From assembly GCA_036852015.1 (NCBI GenBank), contig JAANDG010000136.1, positions 223,532 through 287,531 on the forward strand: DNA of 64,000 bases. The letters run 5' to 3'. Each line of letters starts with the position of its first letter. The stretch's first letter is position 1. The notes under the pieces are model-generated. The model was not told where the DNA came from. It searched no databases and saw only the letters and a program-made list of their open reading frames with translations. Below, piece by piece: positions 36,325 through 47,000 of this stretch. The translations under genes and the position numbers were made by a program. This DNA is from Pelodera strongyloides. Its lineage: Eukaryota; Nematoda; Chromadorea; Rhabditida; Rhabditidae.

Positions 36325-38634
36325 CGTTTGGTTTCTATTTACATGTGGGTCCGCGTCGGACTCAACTAAGGCTTGTGAAAATGTCCCCTTGTTCTTTTCA
36401 AGCATCGATTCTGCAAGCCTACGCCTGGCAAGGTTTCACGTTTTAGAGGTGTTTAACTGTTCGTGTCTTCATGCTTCGATTTCATCAGATTTGTTTTGTA
36501 CAATTGTACAATGAAAACTATTATTGAGCTTCTCGGCTGTACTACTCCTTAGGGAGATTTATGAATGGGATTTAAAACCCCACCTTCTCGGATAAACTTA
36601 TGGCTCTCGAAACATATGGGACTTTTATCACTGATTTGATCATCCAGCTGGTTTGTGTATTGTGGAGAGGATGCGTCACCATTTAATTACTAGGGGAAGT
36701 ATTTTATGTAGCGAAACGTAGCATTCTAAACGGAAAGTCACTAGGAAAATACTGTCTTCACATTGGGGAATTGGACTAAATTCGGTTTTGCTGGTTGAGT
36801 ATTTCCGCACAGTATTTTATTACACGAATGACGGATTCGGACTAGCGCGGTGTCCATGCGGTGTACAAGTAGTCCGTGCGGTGTCCATGCGGTGTACATG
36901 TAGTCCGTGCGGTGTCCGTATATTTCATGCGGTGTGCGTGCGGTGTTTAGTAAACTTATGCGGTGTTTAACCGCATGCGGTGTCCGTGCGGCGTCTGTGC
37001 GGTCATGCGGTCATGCGGTTATGCGGTGCGGAGTACAATTGGCCTTCTTGATATATATGAAACTGGATTTGAAACACACTCCATACTTTTATTTGAAAAG
37101 TTAATAAAGCTCCGTGGTACGTAATGTGCCAAGCATTTTTTATTCTATTTCCTCGGAGGAGATCAAAAAATCTTCATGTGCCTACTGTATTTTATCAACT
37201 TTCCCAAAAATCAAATATAGGTGATTCCCCTATGGAGACAGTATCCCTTCTGAATTCGAAAAGTTGTCACTTATCAAGCTTATCATATCCATTTAGGTGA
37301 TAGTAACCATCGCGCAGGCCTACACAGAAGACGACACCGATACCCAGGTAAGCCGAAAATGATTATGACCGTCAATTCAGATAAAGACTAATGAATACTC
37401 AAAACCTTTCCCATGCCTGCAAGAAAACATAATAACCATTATACGAATCTGTAACAGCCCTGTTTGTGTTACACGGCGTGCTCGCAGTGGCCTGCTGGGC
37501 CCTAATACCTACCACATTACTCCATGAATTTTAAGTGACAAGCATGAAACTCAGCACTTCATGAGAATAATTCACTACGCCTAGATCGGAGTATACATTA
37601 TCTTCGGTATTCTCGCAATGGGACTGCTCGGATTCGTTGGATTCATCTACGAAAATGGACTCCGATCCAGTCCGGCTTACCGGGAAAAGAGCGCATCAGT
37701 AGACAGTACGTTCATTTACAATCAGAACTCACATAGCAACAAAAGTTTCATTGCAGATTCGACAAAACAGGAACAAAGAGTGAATTCTATCTCGGTGACG
37801 AAAATTTTCATTACAAAACGGATATAGCACGGACGAAAGAAAATAAGTAAGAATTCACCAAGAATACTGTATTTCAGCCGCAATGACAAAGTTTTCGCAG
37901 ATAATTTTCAATGTGATGCCTGACTTAGTAGAAGAAGGGGAGGACCAAATGGACTTGGAAGGACTCAAACGAGCATCCATAGAGAAGGAGAGGAATAATA
38001 AGGTGAGCGGGACTAAAGCACCCTAAGCATCGCTAAACAAGAAATTTATCTAGAGTTCTAGAAATAGTTCTATACGGATTACATTTAAAAAAATCACGTT
38101 CAATAAAAGGATAGTTAGTTAGAGCAATATCAACCAAGGACGAACTCCAAATTTCACTACACTGAGTAGAATCATTTGTCCGAACTTGTATGTGTCACGC
38201 ACGCGGTAAACGTAAATAATTAATAGTTCACATTAGCTAATGGTCAAAGAAAATTTACCATACTAATTTTGACTATGCTTTCCTAATTCAAGGCATGAAA
38301 AACATCTTTTAGGTGTATCCGGCTGCAATTGACGGTAGCGAATTGATACACAGAAAGCCAACAATGGACGGGCACACCGAATCAATCAAATTTTGAAAAC
38401 GTCCAAGGAAAGCGCGAGACTATATTACGGGTACATAGAACGAATCAACGCAATAAATAGTATTACAAGTTATATGTGAATAAAGTTGTCCATGGAATTG
38501 GTAAATGAAAATGATTTATCTCATTCTTCGTGCGCTTCCCCTTCCTTTGTTTTTGTTTTGTTCTTCCGGTCACAGTAGACATATATCCTTTCCTTGGATC
38601 CAGTAGCCGCAAGAGCAATACTCTAAAGGTTGAA

Positions 38635-38976
38635 ATTATAAGTTAAGACACAGAAAGCAGAACTTGAACGAAATAGCGCGTTTTTTTTTGCATGCGCCGA
38701 CTGTTAGCTAATGTACCTCACTTGAGTCGGTGTCGGACTTCTATTACCACACATTCCGCTCCCAAGCTGGCAGCTAGCTAAAACTAAAACTAAAGGTTAA
38801 GACAACTAAAGAAGGGCTCATTGCAAAGCATAACAGTTTTTACACATGAGGTTCGACTCGACACGTGTAAGCGCATCAAAGGAATGCAAAATAAAACAAT
38901 TTTATAGAAGGCAGGGACATACGGCTCATGCACAGAGAGAGAAGAACAGAGAGAGAAAAACGAGAGAGAGGGGTAA

Positions 38977-39008
<32 letters not shown>

Positions 39009-40800
39009 GAGAGTAGGAATTGGAGAGGGAAGCGGGAGGGAGCAGATGAAAAAGAGAACGAGGGGGTAGACGGATATAGTAAGCAATATAATTAGTCCTA
39101 GAGGAGGCATAGGGACATAGGGTTATAGATACAGAAGATAAATATGAACGAGGTAAGAAGAGAGGAACGAAGGGAACCAGAGGGAAAGAGAGCGCGAGAG
39201 AGTGAGAAAAAATGAGAACGACAGGAGAGGGAGGCCTTCAATTAGAGATAAATAGTAGGAATAGCGAAAGTTATCTTTTTACCTTGGTAGAAATTCCTTT
39301 TTTAAATAGGGTAACAATCAGCCGAAGGCCTATTCCTCCAGTCGGAGAAGCTTCGAACGGATGGTAAGATAATAAAAAAGAAGTAAAAAAAAAACGCATG
39401 ACTAAAAACAGTTAGTAGAAAAAAGCTGATCTGGAAACTAAAAAATAGAGGATAAAACAAAGCAAAGTAGGAACAGAGAGACAAAACCAATCAATAATTA
39501 GAAAAAAAATTTGATTACAATACCTCGTTTCGGCCCCATTGTCATAGAAGAGAATTTTCCAACGGGGTGGGATCATCATCAGTATTCGTATTATGAATGT
39601 ACCAGTAAATGGGTGAATGATTATTAAGTAGTCGAACAAATTTCTATTTAAATTAGTAACCAGTAAGAATATCTAAAAAAAATATTTTCGAGTAGTTCCA
39701 AAATACGGTATATTTTGAGCATATATGGAAACCCCATTATTATAATCGTCGAAGACTAAAATGCCCAAGCGCCTACTTGCATATGTTAGATATAAATATG
39801 TAGGGGCTAGTGTGTTTTGCCGTTTGTCGCCAACATTTTTTTCCGATGCGATTACAGAAGCGTTTTTTTTCTTATCGGAAACAGAAATTATCGCGAAGGA
39901 AAAGCTCTAGTATGTACTTCACGGCGCACTACTTCTGAAATTCAGCGCGAAACGTTGGCCGGTGCGCGGCCTACAAAAAACGGGCGGGCCCGATTTTTGG
40001 CGGCACACTAGTGACATCTGTCAAGTTTACTCAACGTATAGGATAGGTGACTCGTATTATCTACTAATTAACCAGAAGTTCCTTTCCGTTTCCGTCGTTT
40101 GTCTAATTTCAGGTCAGACTTCATCTTATGGAATGTAAAGAAAAATCTTAGGGACAGCACTATACGAGCAGGGGTAGTGTATACTGCACAGCGCAGTGTT
40201 TCTGAAATTAGGTGACTCATATTACACAATTAGCCAGAACTTTCTTTGCATTTATGTGACGTATATTATATGCTTCTCTGTTGATACCTGAGTTTTTAAA
40301 CGATTCTTATTCAAATATTATAAAGATTATATGCATGTTGCCGTTGAACATCTCAAGAACTTTGCCAAGCCGCAAGCTCGTTGCCTTCACAGCATGCGCA
40401 GATTTTGGCTGTTTCGAGAAATTTTAGCCCCTGTTTGTTATGTTCCTCCACATTCACGAACATGGCTGATGATAACAAGTGTTCAGAATATTTCAGTCTT
40501 TGAGCTTTTTCAACTTCGCAATGCAAATTTTGCCCAAAAAAATGTCATGTGTAGTTTCGCGTACTGTTCATCCTATCTCCTTTTTGCGAACGCACCATAT
40601 TCAAGATCGATGCAAATTTGATACTATCTCTAGGCTGGATCAATACTAGTTGCATCCCTTTATTCTACGATCAATAATTCGCAATCGTCATGCAAAATCA
40701 ATGGTTTTCTGTTTGGTTTTCTAGTTTGCTGTATTTTTGATGTAGGTTGCTACTATAGGCCCTTGTTTTTCGCGTTTAATCAGCCTGTTCTTGCGTGTTT
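38635..40800. other. Spacer between the arms, left half; no gene seen
   Basis: It holds a GA-rich microsatellite (about 38930-39200) and a dispersed repeat at about 39265-39370, related to 34505-34600 inside the 5.2-kb transposon. It also has AT-rich sequence with small hairpins (for example around 39975-40010). The short Leu/Ser-rich ORFs here are translations of the GA/CT tracts. Confidence 0.4.
38935..39015. repeat. (GA)n microsatellite
   Basis: Repeated GAGAGA tracts broken by a few substitutions, with further GA-rich sequence out to about 39230. Confidence 0.95.
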
Positions 40801-40869
40801 CGATCGTTGGACTGCGAGAACTCAAATTCAGCATCCATAATCAACCCCTTTATCATTTCAGCCGAAGAC

Positions 40870-41100
40870 ATGGCCCGTGGACAGCAGAAGATCCAATCCC
40901 AGGTTAAAAATGCCAAGAAATTGGAGCAGCTGAAGAAGGCTAACGCTGGTGACCAGAAAGCCGCCGCACAGAAGGCGCTCCACTTCAAGTGCACGGTGTG
41001 CTTTGCCCAGATGCCTGATCCGAAAACCTACAAGCAGCATTTTGAAAATAAACATCCGAAGGCGGCCTTGCCTGCTGAACTTGCCGATGTGCAAATCTAA
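40870..41100 (+). CDS. ZNF706: ZNF706-type C2H2 zinc-finger protein, 76 aa
   Basis: The coding exon starts at MARGQQKIQSQVKNAKKLE and ends PAELADVQI. The length of 76 residues equals the animal ZNF706 family. It has a basic, Gln/Lys-rich N-terminus and one C2H2 finger (CTVC...HFENKH, residues about 40-63), with the family signature MPDPKTYKQHF. In vertebrates the protein is a small nuclear repressor-type factor; its role in nematodes is not known. The acceptor TTTCAG lies 10 bases upstream of the ATG, so the leader is spliced. The gene sits in the spacer of the large inverted duplication, between the 3' ends of the two transporter copies. Of the two copies in the window this is the intact one. 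Confidence 0.92.
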   Translation: MARGQQKIQSQVKNAKKLEQLKKANAGDQKAAAQKALHFKCTVCFAQMPDPKTYKQHFENKHPKAALPAELADVQI

Positions 41101-41504
41101 GGAGAATGGTATGTTCTTATTTCTAACCCGTGAAGCTAGCAGCTCTATTTCAAAGATGATTTACTTTGGTTAACGTCCAGTTATATAAGCTTGCAGATGT
41201 ATATATATGAATACTTTATTCAGTGTACACCGAAGTAAAGCGGAAGACAAAAAAAAACGACAATAATAATATAACAACAACAACAACAAAACAAATAACA
41301 ATGAGAGTAACAAAGCGCATATAACAAGCGACAAAAACTATGTACAACAAAGGAATGAAGGTACATGTGAATAACTAAGGGTGAATGTTTCTATTTGCTA
41401 CTTCATAAAGCTCGATTAGATCAAGCTCGTCAATGCGGGTTTTAAACGAATCAACGGAACTCGAAAGAACAATACTATCAGGAAGTAGGTTCCGTTGTGT
41501 TGGA

Positions 41505-42295
41505 AATAGTGGGTGCTACTGCCGTTGGGGGGGGGCACCAAATTTTTTTTGTAAAGGGCTAGCCGATCGAGCTGAAACTTCACCCAGATGGATAACAGGC
41601 CACGCCGAACCGATCTGCGCTATCAGTTTTATCAAATTATCGATTTATTGATTTTTTTTTCAAAATTTGTTTCAGCTCCAAAAGTGGTTCTGGTTGTCCA
41701 ATTTCGCTGAGCTTTTCTCCAAGGGAGTAACTGACCCCACACTGATTACTCACAGTCGATCTAAGCCAAAATTTTCAGTCAAATCATTTATTTATTGATT
41801 TTCCGTCTTCAGGGGTACACCCGGCTAGTCGTAAATCACAATCAATCAGTAGAATTTAAAGAATAGGCACTGTGAGGGCTGGTCACAGTCATGAACATAC
41901 ACTCGTTTCCTTTCCACTCTACAAGCCCCTCGATGCATCCTATCGTTACCACTCTGAACCTGAACCGGAGCCTTATATAGACTCTAGACTTTACTTGAAA
42001 ATTAATAAATAGAAAACAGACAGAAAACATTGGCTTTAACGATTTAGATCAGTTACGCTTAGTTTCTTACCCCCTTGGGAAGAAGGTTCAGCGAAATTTG
42101 GTGACCAGAACCCTTTTTGGAGCTGAAAAAAATTTTGAAAAAAAAATCCAATAAATCGATAATTTGATAAAACTGATACCGTAGATCGATTCGGCGTGGC
42201 CTGTTATCCATCTGGGTGAAGTTTCAGTCTGATCGGAGCACCCCTTCAAAAAAAATTGGTGCTCCCCCCAACGGCAGTAGCACCAAATAGTGTGT
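41505..42295. mobile_element. Foldback element downstream of ZNF706
   Basis: About 220 bp at 41505-41730, with GGCACCAAATTTTTTTTG and GATGGATAACAGGCCACGCC, recurs inverted at about 42070-42295. The arms enclose about 340 bp. No ORF of interest. Confidence 0.8.
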
Positions 42296-42643
42296 GTATT
42301 CACCAAACGTGGCCATATAAACTGTAAACAAATTAGTGTATGACCGACCCAATTTTCAGCCTTGCACAAGCCTGTTCTTTTTGCGTATCCCATCTTTTCA
42401 TGTCAAGGAGAGGCACCGGTAACAACAACTGTATATTCATTTTTCAGAGGCCAGGATCACTGATCCCTTCAGCACTCGCAGGACGCAGGACATAACTTTT
42501 GTTCTTCGGTTTTGCCAACCTGTCTCTCTTTTCGCTCACTTCTTTGTTTCCCCGTTTCCCCCTTCGTGTTTTATGAGTTGCGTATGCTCCCGGTGTTTGA
42601 AGTAGGATGTGGTTTCATAGTCAGTACGGGAATAGCTCTGTTT

Positions 42644-43091
42644 GCTTTATTTATTTGATGATGTGGTGTATTTCGTGTTTGTTTGATCTCGCTATCTGAT
42701 ATGCGTTTGTTTTCTCTTGTGGTGTCTCTACCTGTCGGGTGTCATGTCAATAAATTTACAGGTATGATGAAGTGGACACGGGAGACTGAGCTCGTGCTTG
42801 CACAACACCAAAGGATCTAAACGAAGATACCAACAGCTGGACGTTGTACTCGGTGGGCGCTGACGGATGCTTTATTTATTTGATGATGTGGTGTATTTCG
42901 TGTTTGTTTGATCTCGCTATCTGATATGCGTTTGTTTTCTCTTGTGGTGTCTCTACCTGTCGGGTGTCATGTCAATAAATTTACAGGTATGATGAAGTGG
43001 ACACGGGAGACTGAGCTCGTGCTTGCACAACACCAAAGGATCTAAACGAAGATACCAACAGCTGGACGTTGTACTCGGTGGGCGCTGACGG
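42644..43091. repeat. Tandem duplication, 224-bp unit, two copies
   Basis: The unit beginning TGCTTTATTTATTTGATGAT occurs at 42644 and again at 42868, with almost no differences. It contains an AATAAA and lies downstream of the ZNF706 gene, possibly in its 3' untranslated region. Confidence 0.9.
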
Positions 43092-43119
43092 AGTCTGAGT
43101 TAGTTTATTTCCTCACATT

Positions 43120-43290
43120 TTAAAGCGAAATGCTAGCCCCTTTGGAAAATTTGCATACGATAAGCAAATCCTATGTATCCTATGCTAATTTTGCGCGATC
43201 GTCCACGGCAATCGCGCAAAATTAGCATAGGATACATAGGATTTGCTTATCATATGCAAATTTTCCAAAGAGGCTGGCATTTCGCTTTAA
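43120..43290. mobile_element. Near-perfect palindromic TTAA-MITE
   Basis: 171 bp that reads almost the same on both strands: TTAAAGCGAAATGC at one end, GCATTTCGCTTTAA at the other, folding around GATCGTCCACGGCAATC. The ends match the TTAAAGCGAAA family, but the interior differs (repeated TATGTATCCTATGC-like motif). Confidence 0.85.
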
Positions 43291-44096
43291 TGCCGAAGCC
43301 GAAGTTCTTAATTCGTGTTCCTTTATCAGTGGGAAAACAGTCCGGGGTACATGAGCCGTATGGGACCCGGCCTAATATCAAACGAGTGAAGCTGTTATAC
43401 TTTTCAGTGAGCACTTGAGCGCCCTTCTTTAGTTACGTCTTAGCGTTTCGCTTTAGCTAACCTTTAACTTTGTTTGGGGCGGTGGTGGGTGGTAATACTT
43501 GGTAAAATTGAAGAATACTACCCCACTGAAGTACTGAAGGAAGAATACTACCCAAATTTGAAATATACTATCCCAAGTGTATGGGGGTAGCATTTTGTAC
43601 CATGCAAAGTATTACCCCACCATTGAAGAACATAGGGGTACTATTTTGCATGGGATAATATTTTGCACAAAGGGGTAGTGTTCTTCAGCCCAGGGGTTAG
43701 TGTTCTTCAATTCTTCCGAAATAGTTTAGAACTGCGATACAAATGAGGTTTATTAACTAACAGTCGTCAAATGCAAAAGTGCGATGTTTCGTTGTTTGGT
43801 TCGTTCACGTTCTTCATTTTCTGTTTTGATATTAACTTAAGTGACTTAAGATCTTTGATTATTATTTTATCTTTTAGGTTACTGCTCTTCTCACGGCTAT
43901 CGGACCCAGTACAAGGAAATATCCTCTGAGCGGAAGAACAAACAGCAAAGGAAGGGGAAGCACGAAGAATGAGATAAATCACTTTCATTTATCACTTCCA
44001 TGGAAAACTTTATTCACATATAACTTGTAATACTATTTATTGCGTTGATTCGTTCTATGTACCCGTAATATAGTCTCGCGCTTTCCTTGGACGTTT

Positions 44097-47000
44097 TCAA
44101 AATTTGATTGATTCGGTGTGCCCGTCCATTGTTGGCTTTCTGTGTATCAATTCGCTACCGTCAATTGCAGCCGGATACACCTAAAAGATGTTTTTTTCAT
44201 GCTTTGAATTAGGAGAGCATAGTCAAAATTAGTGTGGTAAATTTTCTTTGACCATTAGCTAATGTGAACTATTAATTATTTACGTTTACCGCGTGCGTGA
44301 CACATACAAGTTCGGACAAATGATTCTACTCAGTGTAGTGAAATTTGGAGTTCGTCCTTGGTTGATATTGCTCTAACTAACTATCCTTTTATTGAACGTG
44401 ATTTTTTTTATCTAATCAGTGTAGAACTATTTCTAGAACTCTAGATACATTTCGTTTAGCGATGTCATTTAGATTTAGTCCCGCTCACCTTATTATTCCT
44501 CTCCTTCTCTATGGATGCTTGTTTGAGTCCTTCCAAATCCATTTGGTCCTCCCCTTCTTCTACTAAGTCAGGCATCACATTGAAAATTAGCTGGGAGAAC
44601 TTTGTCATTGCGGCTGAAATACAGTATTCTTGGTGAATTCTTACTTATTTTCTCCGTTTTGTAATGAAAACTTTCGTCGTCACCGAGATAAAGTGCACTC
44701 GTTTGTTGTTTCTTCTTTTTTTTTTTACTTTTTTTTGGGCCGATGGTTCCTGTTTTGTCGAGTTTGTAATGAAACTTTTGTTGCTTAGTGCGGGCTGATT
44801 GTAAATGAACGTACTATCTACTGATGCGCTCTTTTCCCGGTAAGCCGGATTGGATCGGAGTCCATTTTCGTAGATGAATCCAACGAAGCCGAGCAGTCCC
44901 ATTGCGAGAATACCGAAGATAATGTATACTCCGATCTAGATGCATTTTTAATAATTCTCAGAAAATATTGAATTTTGTTCTGGACACTTAAAAACCACTA
45001 CTAGAGTATTGTGGTGGGTAATAGGGTTCAGTACCAGTAGGACAATGCCAGGCCTGCATGCGATGTAAAACTATGGTAGTGCCGGATTCGTGATGTATTA
45101 GTGCTTATGGCGTCTTGCACTAATGGACGATTATGATGTGTAATCATTAGTCTTTTTCTGAATTGACGGTCATAAACATTTTCGGCTTACCTGGGTATCG
45201 CTGTCGTTTTCAGTGTAGGCCTGCGTGATGGTTACTATCACCTAAACGGATATGATATACGATAAGCGACAACTTTTCGAATACAGAAGGGATACTGTCT
45301 CCATAGGGGAATCACCTATCTATATTTGATTTTTTGGGAAAGTTGATAAGTACAGTAGGCACGTGAAGATTTTTTGATCTCCCCCGAGGAAATAGAATAA
45401 AAAAAGGCCGTACTATGATAATAAAAGTATGAAGCGTGTTTCAAATCCAGTTTCAATATATATCAAGAAACATTCGAAAGGACACCGAGATTGTATTCAA
45501 CTAATGGCAAAACTCTCACCAGTGCCCAACACACGATACCGAAGACAATTGGCATTCCAATGAAGTTGCGAATCTTGTCCGGATGAACTGGCAGCGCCCT
45601 GAATATAAATACGAATTTAATCGCACTGGGAATTAGACCGGCAGCTGATGTCTAAGTCGCTAACTAGCTATAATAACTATACGGTTGATGTAGTAGTCTA
45701 TCCGCAGGAAATGAGGCTATGTTCTTACTTAAGGTACCGTTGTTTCAATGAATGGCAATTTATCAAAATTGTACAAGCCTGCTGCACCATGTCATGCATC
45801 GGTATATACCTACACTGTTCCTTACACCATTACAGTGTACCTGTACTTACTGTACATATATGTGCCCACAGTGCGTACCTGTATCTAAGCCACAATAGTG
45901 CGACCATTGTAATAGCTCTCTGTGACCATTGTGCAAGGGCTACATAGTTGATAAGATTGTCTACAGAACCAGTGAACGAGATGGCCATCGCGAGAAGAAT
46001 CTGAAAAGCAGTTATAAATTTTAGGATATTTGTTCCTTTGAAATCTGAACATCTAGTAAAACCAAGTAAGTGGAACTACAGCCGAGTGATGCCAGAGTCC
46101 TCAATGAAATGGACATGTTTCTGCATATGTTCCCATAAAATATAAATTTTGCGGTTCTTCGTCTAACTTACATGCACAACGAGGGCAGTACGTGGACTGT
46201 CCGAGGCTGGATTGATAGCTGATATGAAGGATGGTAGATGACCTTGTCGAGCGGCAGCTTGCAGGTATCTAAAGAAGAATTTATCAAACTCAAACTAGGG
46301 TTTAGGTTTAGGCACCACTTGCTAAATGCTGTGTGGGTACAGGGTGAATTCAGTGATATGTACTGTTTTCTATCCATGTTTCTAATGATGTTGTATGCGA
46401 GAACAGTAATCTAGTGAGACGGCGATGCTCCGCCGTGTTTTCTCGTGAGCGATTTGCTACCTTCTCTGGTCTTCATGCGCGAAGCGCGGAATGCGTCTAG
46501 CCGCGTCCGCGGGAAAATATCGCAAATTTGCATTGAAAACTTCGAGACACACATACACCTCTTTTCTGCGTCTCCGCCTTTCCCATGTTAAAAACCCACC
46601 TCTTTTCCGCGGACGCGGTTACGCATTTGCGCGCTGCGCGCCTGAGAAAGTAGTTACTTTGTTCGCACTCACCTCGATGCAGAGAACATTGTACTGTTTA
46701 GTGATCCGACAAGCAAAATGGCGACGAAGAATGGGATTGCGTATTTGAAATCGCCCAGAGTTTGCTCAGCGAAAGTCTGTAATAGGGAAACTCTACACAT
46801 TGATTTTGTTGTGACCGCGCCACGTACATGATAATTATCACAGATCTGACGGCCATTATTTATTACAGTTGACAAAAGGGCATGTCGTTTGTGCTTCTGA
46901 TAACATAGCGCTGCGAAATAAATTGAATACAAAGAAAAGAGGAATCTGGTAAAAAATAAAAAGTAGTTCTCTGTTAATCTCCGACCCAATGCGCGCCCAA

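Larger units (their letters stand above)
31813..37044. mobile_element. 5,232-bp DNA transposon with 198-bp TIRs (8-bp TSD)
   Basis: Left TIR 31813-32010 and right TIR 36847-37044 are inverted copies with one visible mismatch. They begin GGCCAATTGTACTCCGCACC and consist largely of repeated CACCGCA/CCGCATG units. The flanks are the direct repeat TTCTTGAT (31805-31812 and 37045-37052). The homologous intron of the - transporter copy has this octamer once, at 45462-45469, with no insert, so this is a clean filled/empty pair. An 8-bp target duplication is usual for hAT-like (also P and Merlin) elements. I see no complete transposase inside, so it is probably non-autonomous. It carries exon-like segments on both strands and a tRNA-like repeat, described separately. 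Confidence 0.9.
26261..38396 (+). pseudogene. SLC7-type amino-acid transporter, + copy, frameshifted in exon 11
   Basis: Exons: 26261-26395, 26527-26657, 28127-28226, 28644-28713, 28960-29091, 29468-29612, 30072-30195, 30485-30588, 30969-31065, 31253-31374, 31675-31752, 37297-37347, 37585-37705, 37878-38002, 38313-38396. Fourteen of fifteen have exactly the length of the - copy. Exon 11 is 78 nt against 79: the + copy reads GGTTCTCCGGAC where the other reads AGTTCATCCGGAC, so one base is gone and everything after TM10 is out of frame. Intron 11 also holds a 5.2-kb transposon. Transporter hallmarks are otherwise intact: IGNIVGSGIF in TM1 and LFSYDGWDILNF in TM6. An AATAAA at 38479 could serve as poly(A) signal. 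It could still be expressed as a truncated protein, or the missing base could be a sequencing error; the other exons show no lesion. Confidence 0.8.
24780..38630. repeat. Left arm of large inverted duplication
   Basis: This stretch recurs in reverse orientation at about 43870-55030. Clear matches include 24790-24960 with 54890-55030, 25020-25150 with 54655-54800, all 15 transporter exons, and about 130 bp past the stop codon (38397-38630 with 43875-44096). Introns match in patches broken by arm-specific insertions. Between about 25.15 and 26.0 kb the match is weak. Confidence 0.9.

Noticed and set aside
36788..37104. Cys/Arg-rich ORFs, with a twin at 31651-31950
   Set aside because: Translations of the transposon's terminal repeats, mirrored in both TIRs.
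38790..39110. Leu/Ser/Pro-rich ORF on -
   Set aside because: Translation of the GA microsatellite.
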